Source: SZUA-287 sp036397975
GTDB lineage: Bacteria > Bacteroidota > Ignavibacteria > UBA10030 > UBA6906
Assembly: GCA_036397975.1 (NCBI GenBank)
Contig: DASWHW010000068.1
Span: 1 to 5,885 of the forward strand
Direction: 5' to 3'
DNA: 5,885 nucleotides
The notes under the pieces are model-generated. The model ran no database searches. It had not been told where the DNA came from and worked only from the letters and a program-made list of their open reading frames with translations. The position numbers were made by a program, and so were the translations under genes. This document shows positions 1-5,885 of this stretch, piece by piece; position 1 is the stretch's first letter, and each line of letters starts with the position of its first letter.

Positions 1-185
1 GAGCCGCCGCTTTGCTGATCATAAAGATTAAACGTCACCTGATATTGTCCATCGGGAACCTGCGTGCCCGACGTATCGGTAAGCACTCCCTGATAACTGA
101 GCGTTTTTGGTACTTGTGTGAGTCCCTCTGAAAAGGTGAAAGCAAGACATGCCATAAGCAGAAGGACCGGGGCGAAGCGTTTCAT
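1..185 (-). CDS. Secreted protein with 'LSYQGVLTD' N-terminal domain, partial (C-terminus outside window)
   Basis: Only the first 61 codons are visible; the frame is open to the window edge. It begins with a signal peptide: Lys-Arg at residues 2-3, then the hydrophobic stretch FAPVLLLMACLAFTF. Cleavage by signal peptidase I near residue 19 or 23 looks likely. A weak lipobox (LMAC, Cys13) leaves a lipoprotein possible. The mature part starts with LSYQGVLTD (about residues 29-37) and VPDGQYQVTFNLYD (about 43-56). This opening is common in secreted proteins of Bacteroidota and Ignavibacteria, where it often precedes fibre-like or collagen-like repeats or a tail-fibre chaperone domain; nothing here shows what follows. 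The ATG at 183-185 is chosen because GGAG lies about 7 nt upstream and the signal peptide starts directly after it. The gene lies downstream of, and on the same strand as, the HTCS regulator, separated by 268 bp with possible operator repeats, so it probably has its own promoter. Function not known. Confidence 0.82.
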   Translation of the reverse strand, partial: MKRFAPVLLLMACLAFTFSEGLTQVPKTLSYQGVLTDTSGTQVPDGQYQVTFNLYDQQSGG

Positions 186-242
186 GTGATCTCCGAAGAA
201 AGATTAAATTGTTAGAGTATCAAAGATTGATGACACATAGCT

Positions 243-260
243 GAAAGGGTTGTTCCTTTC
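243..260. other. Perfect 6-bp inverted repeat (hairpin or operator)
   Basis: GAAAGG (243-248) and CCTTTC (255-260) are exact reverse complements around a 6-nt loop. The dyad lies 58-75 nt upstream of the ATG of the left-hand gene, in its likely promoter or 5' leader. On the minus strand it is not followed by a T-run, so it does not look like an intrinsic terminator for the HTCS gene. A short dyad like this can arise by chance. Confidence 0.3.
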
Positions 261-265
261 GATGG

Positions 266-408
266 CGGACAAGATACAACGTGGGGGACGCGGAAGGGTA
301 TAACTATCGAGTCATTGATTGGTTGATTTCGGACGAGCGCTACTGCGACTTCCGGTCTTTTCGCGAGTTACTGCAACGAATCGGACATTTGATGGGAGAA
401 ATCGGACA
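266..408 (-). promoter_or_regulatory. Cluster of four CGGAC motifs, including a 21-bp-period direct repeat; candidate AraC-type operator
   Basis: CGGAC occurs on the plus strand at 266-270, 330-334, 382-386 and 403-407, all in one orientation (GTCCG on the sense strand of the left gene). The last two lie in the exact 9-bp direct repeat AATCGGACA (379-387 and 400-408), whose start-to-start distance is 21 bp. Steps between copies are 64, 52 and 21 bp, close to 6, 5 and 2 helical turns, so all would face roughly the same side of the DNA. AraC itself binds two direct-repeat half-sites 21 bp apart, and the gene next door encodes an AraC-domain regulator. The cluster lies 81-223 nt upstream of the left gene's ATG. 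Assignment as an operator is inference. Confidence 0.4.
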
Positions 409-453
409 CTGGCATACGCTATGACATCTCAGCGTCCAAGGATTGCCGGAGAG

Positions 454-3400
454 CTATTTCAAGATTTCCGAGGGGGATGTTCCAAACTGCTCTCGGAAGC
501 ACTTTGAAAAGTAAGAAGGGCTTCCAAAACCGACGCGAAAGGCGATGTCGGCAATAGAACCCGCTTGCTGCTCGATCATCTGCCGAGAGCGGGTGAGGCG
601 GAATGAACGGATAAACTCGTTGGGACTTTGATTGACGAGAGCGGTCAATTTGCGATGGAGTTGGCGTGGCGTCATCGCAAGTTCGTCGCTGAGGGCCTGC
701 ACGCCAAATGACTCTTCTGCAAGGTGTGTTTCCACGACAGCCATTGCTTTTCTGATGAAGTCGGCGTTGACTGATGTTACCACCACACCCGTAGGTTTCA
801 CCAGAACCTCTTCACGGAAACGCTTTCGCATTTCCTCTCGTGACCGGATCAGATTGGCAACACGGACCTTCATTTCTCTTGAGTGGAACGGCTTCACCAG
901 ATAATCATCGGCGCCGGTTTCGAATCCTTCAATCCGGCTTTCCTCGGCGGCCCGGGCCGTCAAAAGCATGACCGGGATGTGGCTTGTTTTCTCGTTCGAC
1001 TTAAGGGCGTGACACAACTGAAAGCCATCCATCATCGGCATCATCACATCACTGACAACGATATCGGGAACTTCTTCAACCGCTCTCTCCAGTCCGTCCC
1101 TGCCATTGTTTTCTTCAATCACTTTGTACTCTGTTTCAAGCAGTTCCCGAATATAGTGCCGTACGTCTTCATGATCTTCAACAACAAGAACCACATCGAG
1201 ATCGCCATTCCCGCCTTGCACGGGTTGCTCAATTGGTTTAGGTGTCACGGTTGTGGGTCGATCATCGTCGAATAACGACTTGTCAATTACTCCCTTTTGA
1301 ATGGTGATCGTATCGGCGATCTCGTCAGGAGAGAAGTGACCGCGTGCAATAGGAAGTTCGAATGTGAACTCTGTACTTAGCCCGTGAATGCTGCGGACGT
1401 TGATTGTTCCATGATGCAACTCTACAAGTTCGCGCACCAATGCAAGACCAATTCCTGTTCCCTGGCTCGCAGTTTGAGTCTCGACCCGATAGAAACGGTC
1501 GAAGATATGAGGGAGGTGTTCGGCTGGAATTCCTTCCCCGGTGTTCGCGACAGAGACTGCGGCAAATCCGCTCTTCTCCGATGAAGTGATCATAACGCTA
1601 ATAGAGCCGGAGTCCGGAGTGAACTTGAACGCGTTGGAGAGCAGGTTCGAGGTAATCTTCTCCACCATGTCACTGTCAAACAAAGCATCGGTCGTTGCCC
1701 CAAGTTTCGTGGTGAAGTTAAGTGCGATACTTCTTCGTTCGGCAAGGGATGAAAATGAAAACACGATTCCCCTGACAAATTCATCGAAGTTGCCATGCAC
1801 GGCCTTCAGGATAACTTTCCCCGATTCGAGCCGCGTGAGGTCAAGCAGCTGGTTGATGAGGTGCAGGAGCCTCCCCGCGTTCACTTTCATCGTCTTGAGA
1901 ATCGTCTTTTCCTTTGATGAATCTGCTGATTCCGCAAGGTCATCCAGCGGACCCAGAATAAGGGTGAGTGGTGTGCGAAATTCATGAGAGATGTTGGCAA
2001 AGAAGCGGGACTTCAGGCGGTCGAGGTCCATAAGTTTTCTTGTCTCGAATTCCTTCATACGCAGTTGATTACGCGTATTCACTCTGTTCATTTCAAAGCG
2101 ACGTAATGCGAAGGCTGTGCCTAAAAAGATGACCAGATAACCGGCGTACGCAAAAGGTGTTTTCCACCAAGGGGGATTGACGATGACTCGAATCGATGTT
2201 CCGTCCTCATTCCACACTCCGTCACTGTTCGATCCCTTCACCCGGAACATGTATTCTCCCGGGTCAAGATTGGTGTACGTGGCAGAACGCCTGTTTCCCG
2301 CGTAGACCCACTGCCGGTCGAATCCTTCCATTTTGTATGCATACTGGTTCCTTGAAGGAGATGCGTAGTGAAGTGCAGCGTACTCGAATGTGAATACGTT
2401 CTGGTCATATGAAAGCACGACTTCGTTTGCCTCGCTGATGCTCTTCTCCATTACGTGGACACCTTCGGATGTGCTGCCGCTTCCTTTAACGGCCGCAGGT
2501 GTGTTGAACACAAGAAAATCCGTTAGGACGATCGGAGGGACGAAGCGATTAGCCCTGATGCTGTCTGGATGGAAATAAACGAGTCCATTCGAGGTTCCCA
2601 ACAGAACCGTCCCGTCTTTGCCGTGAAAGGCTGCACCGCTGAATTCCTGGGATGGAAGTCCATCGCTCACATAGAAATTCCGTATATCCTCAGTAACAGG
2701 ATCGAAGCGCGAGAGTCCTTTGTCTGTACCCAACCAGAGAATGCCGCGATCATCTTCCAAAACCGAATAAACGGTGTTACCTGCAAGGCCGTCCTTTTCC
2801 GTAAAATAGGTGAACGTGCCTTGGACGGGGTCAAACCGATTCAGCCCTCCGCCGAACGTACCAACCCAGAGCACCTGCGACTTGTCTTCATAGATGCACA
2901 TCACCCGATTGCTGCTGAGCTGGGTCGAGTCGCCTCGATGCGACATGTAACTGGCAAACTTCTCGTGTTGTGGGTCGAACCTATATAATCCATGAAGTGT
3001 CGTGCCCAACCACAAGAAACCATCTTGCGTCTCACGAATACAGGTAATCTCATCCGAACGAAGCCAATTGTCTTTTGTGGGATGTGCCCCGTAATGGATG
3101 AATGTGCTTGCGTCGTAGTCGAATCTTTCGAGGCCTCCTGCGCCCGTCCCGATCCACAGAACTCCGCGGCTGTCCTGAACAATTGAATGGATGAAGTCGT
3201 TCGAAAGGCTGCTGGATTGGTTTTGTTGGTATCGGTAATGGGTGAACTGTCCAGTTTTTCGATCAAGCCTGTTCACACCGCCACCCCACGTTCCGATCCA
3301 GATATTACCTTTTGAATCTTCAAACAACGACTGAACTTCATCCAGGCTAAGACTTCCCGGAGCGTTTTTGTCATGTCTGTAATGCTTCACATTCTTTGTT

Positions 3401-4629
3401 TTTGGATCCAGGAGACTAAGACCGGTACTCGAGCCGATCCACCACATCCCTTTTCGGTCTTCAACCACTGTTCTTATTTCATTTCCAATAATTCGGTTCG
3501 GGCCGTTGATGTTGTCGTGAAGAGCCCTAAATCCTTCTTTGGTTCTATCGTACTTCAGTGCACCTAACCCTAGCGCTCCGAGCCACAACACGCCCGATCG
3601 ATCCTCGTAGATAGATCGAATAGGAACCTGTATAGGCTCCGAAGAACCCCGCTCGGAGATGCTGAATTCAGTGAATGTCTTTGCATTCGTATCGAACGCC
3701 AGCATGTTGCCTGAGAAATACCCAAGCCAGAGAACGCCATGGCGATCGTCAATCATGGCTCGTACATATTCATAAGTTCCCGCGTCCGGACTTTTCGACC
3801 CGTACTCATAGAACATCAACCAGCCGCCTTTGTCATGCCGCGCCTGTTCGCTGATTTGGAAAAAACCATTCCTAGTCCCGGCCCAGAGTTGACCTCTTCG
3901 ATCTTTATGCAATATCGAGACATTATCACTACGAAGCTGGTATGGATTACCAGGATCCTCCAGAAAACGAATGACCCGGCCCGTTGTTGTGTGAAGGACG
4001 TCAAGACCTCTTCCTCCTATCCACAGATCGCCATCATCGTCTTCCACGTACGTCGACACGGTCCTAAAGGACAACGAGTTGGAATCTTGAGGGGAGTAAC
4101 GGTATGAGGTGAAGGATTCGCTTGTGCGATCGAACTTATTCAGCCCGTCGTTTGTGCCAACCCAAAGAGCGCTGTCCCTGTCAAAGTAAACTTGCCAAAC
4201 ACGGTTGTTGCTCAATGTGCCTGGCCGATCAGGGTCGTTGAGAAAATGAGTGAATGATTCCTTTTCTCTGTCGAATCGGTTTAACCCATCGCGGGTGGCA
4301 AGCCAGAGTATGCCGGGTTCAGCCGGGTCTTCGACGATTGCATTGATTGCATAGTCGCTCAGGCTTGATGGGTTCCGTACGTCATGTCGATAAATCTTAA
4401 AGTTGTATCCGTCGTAGCGGTTCAGACCATCCTGGGTGCCGAACCAAAGAAAGCCTTTACTATCCTGATAGATGCAGTAGACCTCATTATTGGAAAGACC
4501 CGATTCTACGGATAATCGTTCGACAACTATGCTCTTTACCTGGGCCATGACTTGGATTTCGGCAAGCAGAAGGATCAGCGTGAGGACTGGAAGGAATAAA
4601 AGGTGCCTATGCCAAACGGATGCGGTCAT
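454..4629 (-). CDS. Hybrid two-component system (HTCS) sensor kinase / response regulator with AraC-type DNA-binding domain
   Basis: A one-protein phosphorelay anchored in the inner membrane, 1391 residues, the usual size for HTCS proteins. In order: signal peptide 1-29 (cleavage VMA|Q); 14 propeller repeats (about 36-690) with the pattern ED..G.LW.GT..GL.RFD, first at 54-73 and last at 668-687, enough for two 7-blade propellers; Y_Y_Y domain about 700-819; membrane helix about 825-843; HisKA with SHEFRTPL (phospho-acceptor His882); HATPase with N-box NLLSNAFKFT, G1 NTGEGI, and G2 GTGIGLAL (1057-1064); receiver domain 1146-1261 with Glu1151-Asp1152, phospho-acceptor Asp1194, Thr1224, Lys1246; two AraC helix-turn-helix units (1308-1345 and 1357-1389). 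All catalytic residues are present, so it should be active. ATG 4629 is preferred over an in-frame TTG at 4641, which abuts the GGAGAG Shine-Dalgarno-like sequence with no spacing. The family usually senses glycans and activates utilisation genes; here no susC/susD is visible, so the ligand is unknown. Confidence 0.97.
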   Translation of the reverse strand: MTASVWHRHLLFLPVLTLILLLAEIQVMAQVKSIVVERLSVESGLSNNEVYCIYQDSKGFLWFGTQDGLNRYDGYNFKIYRHDVRNPSSLSDYAINAIVEDPAEPGILWLATRDGLNRFDREKESFTHFLNDPDRPGTLSNNRVWQVYFDRDSALWVGTNDGLNKFDRTSESFTSYRYSPQDSNSLSFRTVSTYVEDDDGDLWIGGRGLDVLHTTTGRVIRFLEDPGNPYQLRSDNVSILHKDRRGQLWAGTRNGFFQISEQARHDKGGWLMFYEYGSKSPDAGTYEYVRAMIDDRHGVLWLGYFSGNMLAFDTNAKTFTEFSISERGSSEPIQVPIRSIYEDRSGVLWLGALGLGALKYDRTKEGFRALHDNINGPNRIIGNEIRTVVEDRKGMWWIGSSTGLSLLDPKTKNVKHYRHDKNAPGSLSLDEVQSLFEDSKGNIWIGTWGGGVNRLDRKTGQFTHYRYQQNQSSSLSNDFIHSIVQDSRGVLWIGTGAGGLERFDYDASTFIHYGAHPTKDNWLRSDEITCIRETQDGFLWLGTTLHGLYRFDPQHEKFASYMSHRGDSTQLSSNRVMCIYEDKSQVLWVGTFGGGLNRFDPVQGTFTYFTEKDGLAGNTVYSVLEDDRGILWLGTDKGLSRFDPVTEDIRNFYVSDGLPSQEFSGAAFHGKDGTVLLGTSNGLVYFHPDSIRANRFVPPIVLTDFLVFNTPAAVKGSGSTSEGVHVMEKSISEANEVVLSYDQNVFTFEYAALHYASPSRNQYAYKMEGFDRQWVYAGNRRSATYTNLDPGEYMFRVKGSNSDGVWNEDGTSIRVIVNPPWWKTPFAYAGYLVIFLGTAFALRRFEMNRVNTRNQLRMKEFETRKLMDLDRLKSRFFANISHEFRTPLTLILGPLDDLAESADSSKEKTILKTMKVNAGRLLHLINQLLDLTRLESGKVILKAVHGNFDEFVRGIVFSFSSLAERRSIALNFTTKLGATTDALFDSDMVEKITSNLLSNAFKFTPDSGSISVMITSSEKSGFAAVSVANTGEGIPAEHLPHIFDRFYRVETQTASQGTGIGLALVRELVELHHGTINVRSIHGLSTEFTFELPIARGHFSPDEIADTITIQKGVIDKSLFDDDRPTTVTPKPIEQPVQGGNGDLDVVLVVEDHEDVRHYIRELLETEYKVIEENNGRDGLERAVEEVPDIVVSDVMMPMMDGFQLCHALKSNEKTSHIPVMLLTARAAEESRIEGFETGADDYLVKPFHSREMKVRVANLIRSREEMRKRFREEVLVKPTGVVVTSVNADFIRKAMAVVETHLAEESFGVQALSDELAMTPRQLHRKLTALVNQSPNEFIRSFRLTRSRQMIEQQAGSIADIAFRVGFGSPSYFSKCFREQFGTSPSEILK

Positions 4630-4636
4630 TGTAGAA

Positions 4637-4647
4637 CTCAACTCTCC
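4637..4647 (-). promoter_or_regulatory. Ribosome binding region of the HTCS gene (decides the start codon)
   Basis: On the minus strand GGAGAG (4647-4642) is followed by TTGAG (4641-4637) and then the ATG at 4629. The spacing to ATG is 12 nt from GGAGAG or 7 nt from the second GAG. The alternative TTG start at 4641 would follow GGAGAG with zero spacing, which rules it out as an efficient start. Confidence 0.5.
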
Positions 4648-4652
4648 AGTAG

Positions 4653-4681
4653 AATATACAGGAACGTCAGGGGGTTTGCAA
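4653..4681 (-). promoter_or_regulatory. Sigma70-like promoter of the HTCS gene
   Basis: Read on the minus strand: TTGCAA (4681-4676, 4 of 6 matches to TTGACA), a spacer of exactly 17 nt, then TATATT (4658-4653, 5 of 6 matches to TATAAT). Read as a Bacteroidota promoter, the same place gives TTG, 20 nt, then TATATTCT, a weaker match to TAnnTTTG. Either reading puts transcription start near 4646, giving a leader of about 17 nt that may cut into the GGAGAG sequence. Confidence 0.4.
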
Positions 4682-4701
4682 GGCGAGAAACGCTTGTGGG
4701 G

Positions 4702-4712
4702 GCGATAATCGC
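4702..4712. promoter_or_regulatory. 11-bp perfect palindrome in the divergent intergenic region; possible operator
   Basis: GCGAT-A-ATCGC is a perfect inverted repeat around a single central base. It lies 21 bp upstream of the proposed -35 box of the HTCS gene and about 136 bp upstream of the Kelch gene start. The position suits a regulator binding between divergent promoters, but an 11-bp palindrome alone is weak evidence. Confidence 0.25.
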
Positions 4713-4755
4713 AGTTGGGCGCATGGATCCCTCAATGTCTGAAACCTTACAATCA

Positions 4756-4762
4756 TTGTCCG
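4756..4762 (+). promoter_or_regulatory. TTGTCCG heptamer upstream of the Kelch gene, shared with the left gene
   Basis: TTGTCCG reads on the plus strand 85 nt before the Kelch gene's ATG. The same heptamer reads on the minus strand at 272-266, 80 nt before the ATG of the left-hand secreted protein gene. Orientation relative to the downstream gene is the same. It could be a half-site for the HTCS AraC domain; that is inference from position and match only. Confidence 0.3.
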
Positions 4763-4847
4763 GCTGGTGATAGTAAAGCGGAAGTGACCTTTGTATTTTC
4801 TCCTCATCGGGACAGAAGACTTCAGCATAATTTTTAATGGAGCCTCA

Positions 4848-5885
4848 ATGAGACAAATGATTCCAGCGATGATGGTATTGATGGTGTATTCGTCATATTC
4901 GCAGAACCTACCGGACCTGCCAATTCCTACTGGCGCAGGGACCGCTGAGGTCTGGAATGATTCGATTTATTTCTTTGGCGGAGCCAGCAGGTGGTCGGGC
5001 ACTGTTCGGTACCCACACGTTTACAAATTCGACGGTAGCAGTTGGAATTACCATGACAGCATACCAGATAATAGCCTTTGGGACGTGATTTCTGTACTCG
5101 TCGGTGACGACGTTTACCTTCTGAGCGGTTGGCCTTCGGCGGCACGGTCGATCAGAAAGTATAGCCTCATAGATAGGAGCTGGACATACTTGAGCTTGAG
5201 CCCGAACGTTTCTTCGTGGGGAACTACGGCAGAGTATCTGAATGGCTACATCTATCTGTTCAATAGCAACGGCAATGTTTTTGAATACGACATCACGAAC
5301 GACATCTGGACAACCAAAACAAGCAACGACACGGTTGCCTACCTTGGCTTAGCGTCCGCTGTGTACCAAGATGAAATCTATCTGGTCGGGTTTTATGGCA
5401 AGCGGTTCTACAAATACACTCCCGGTACCGATCAGTGGACGCAGTTGGCGGAAATGCCTTATCGGGTTGCTTCCGGTGCTCTGGAATTTTTCGATGGCCA
5501 CCTGTATTCTGTTGGCGGCAGTGAACAGGGAACCCCGCAAGACATGCAACAAACCGTTGTGGGATACATCCCTGTGGCCAATTATTGGTTCGTAGACAGC
5601 TTCCAGATTAGCAGCCCGCGTATTCACTTGGCCAGCGTCTTGCACCGCAACATGTTTTACGTCCTTGGCGGATTTGATACTACAGTTGCCGGTGTGTCAC
5701 TCGTTGAAGAAGTTGTCCCGGACGGGCCATTCCCCTTCCAGCTTGTTGGATTCACCGGTCAGATGATCAATGGCTCTTCAATACAACTGGACTGGCGGAC
5801 GTTGATTGAGATTAATAACCTCGGTTTTGAGGTGGAGTTTGCGAGAGGAACGCCGGACTCATTCATGATGGTAGTGAATGGATTC
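4848..5885 (+). CDS. Secreted Kelch-repeat beta-propeller protein, partial; probable type IX secretion cargo
   Basis: The frame is open from the ATG at 4848 to the window edge, giving 346 residues without a stop. A signal peptide covers about residues 1-18 (MIPAMMVLMV core, cleavage near SYS|Q). Residues 30-290 hold about six Kelch-like blades: a hydrophobic strand such as DSIYFFGG (38-45), DDVYLLSG, GYIYLFNS, DEIYLVGF, GHLYSVGG or MFYVLGG (269-275), most followed by a strand such as VYKFDGSSW, VFEYDITNDIW or FYKYTPGTDQW. These should fold into one propeller, a binding rather than catalytic scaffold. Residues 296-332 (PFQLVGF, then IQLDWRTLIEINNLGFEVE) match the 'L.W.TatEinN.GFeveR' segment that in Bacteroidota and Ignavibacteria usually comes shortly before a C-terminal type IX sorting domain, so export to the surface or outside is likely. 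The sorting tail itself is beyond the window. GGAG at 4839-4842, 5 nt before the ATG, supports this start. It is divergent from the HTCS gene, with 218 bp between the start codons. Ligand unknown. Confidence 0.88.
   Translation, partial: MRQMIPAMMVLMVYSSYSQNLPDLPIPTGAGTAEVWNDSIYFFGGASRWSGTVRYPHVYKFDGSSWNYHDSIPDNSLWDVISVLVGDDVYLLSGWPSAARSIRKYSLIDRSWTYLSLSPNVSSWGTTAEYLNGYIYLFNSNGNVFEYDITNDIWTTKTSNDTVAYLGLASAVYQDEIYLVGFYGKRFYKYTPGTDQWTQLAEMPYRVASGALEFFDGHLYSVGGSEQGTPQDMQQTVVGYIPVANYWFVDSFQISSPRIHLASVLHRNMFYVLGGFDTTVAGVSLVEEVVPDGPFPFQLVGFTGQMINGSSIQLDWRTLIEINNLGFEVEFARGTPDSFMMVVNGF

Noticed and set aside
145..151. Lipobox (LMAC) making the left gene product a lipoprotein
   Set aside because: Met at the -2 position and a hydrophobic stretch that continues past the Cys fit a standard signal peptidase I signal better; kept only as a possibility.
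186..453. Intrinsic terminator for the HTCS transcript
   Set aside because: No GC-rich stem followed by a T-run was found on the minus strand; the only clean dyad (243-260) has no T-run.
319..507. Small plus-strand open frame of 62 codons spanning the spacer and the HTCS 3' end
   Set aside because: It overlaps the AraC-domain coding end antisense, its middle is built from the AATCGGACA repeats, and there is no ribosome site or recognisable family.
1531..1533. Asn at position 1029 (VANTGEGI) where many histidine kinases have Asp in the G1 box
   Set aside because: Asn at this place is, to my knowledge, not rare in hybrid kinases of this family, and the N-box, G1 glycines and G2 box are intact, so it does not suggest a dead kinase.
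1541..2988. Long open frames on the plus strand opposite the HTCS gene (for example 1541-1987, 148 codons, and 2569-2988, 139 codons)
   Set aside because: They lie entirely antisense to a clearly conserved multidomain gene, show no recognisable domain, signal peptide or convincing ribosome site, and overlap each other; they are shadows of the HTCS coding frame.
4639..4641. TTG as the start codon of the HTCS gene
   Set aside because: It directly abuts GGAGAG with no spacing; the ATG at 4629 gives a normal signal peptide and acceptable spacing.
4828..4835. TAATTTTT as a Bacteroidota-type -7 element (TAnnTTTG) for the Kelch gene
   Set aside because: It ends 12 nt before the ATG, so transcription would start within or after the GGAG ribosome site; no convincing promoter for this gene was found.

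Overview
The window fits a moderate-GC bacterium of the FCB group (Bacteroidota, Ignavibacteriota/Chlorobi and relatives). This rests on three protein architectures, not on a marker gene. There is a hybrid two-component system (HTCS) regulator with a 14-blade sensor. There is a secreted protein that opens with the 'LSYQGVLTD' domain common in that group. There is a Kelch-type secreted protein carrying an 'LDW...EINNLGFEVE' segment like those found ahead of type IX sorting tails.

Layout. Positions 1-185 (minus) hold the N-terminus of a secreted protein that runs off the left edge. Positions 186-453 are a spacer containing four same-strand CGGAC motifs, two of them in a 9-bp direct repeat with a 21-bp period, and a small hairpin. 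Positions 454-4629 (minus) encode a complete, apparently intact 1391-residue HTCS protein: signal peptide, two 7-blade propellers' worth of repeats, Y_Y_Y domain, membrane helix, histidine kinase, receiver and AraC-type DNA-binding domain. Positions 4630-4847 are a divergent intergenic region with a sigma70-like promoter for the HTCS gene and a short palindrome. Positions 4848-5885 (plus) hold the first 346 codons of a secreted Kelch beta-propeller protein that runs off the right edge.

How the parts may work together (inference). The HTCS would sense an extracellular or periplasmic ligand with its propellers, relay phosphate from His882 to Asp1194, and switch on target genes through its AraC domain. 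Both flanking genes encode secreted proteins, and both carry the heptamer TTGTCCG in the same orientation 80-85 nt before their start codon. Upstream of the left gene there is also a 21-bp-spaced direct repeat of the kind AraC-family dimers bind. The window may therefore be a small self-contained regulon, with one sensor-regulator controlling two surface or secreted proteins, and not the usual HTCS next to susC/susD polysaccharide utilisation genes. No RNA gene, mobile element or CRISPR array was seen.
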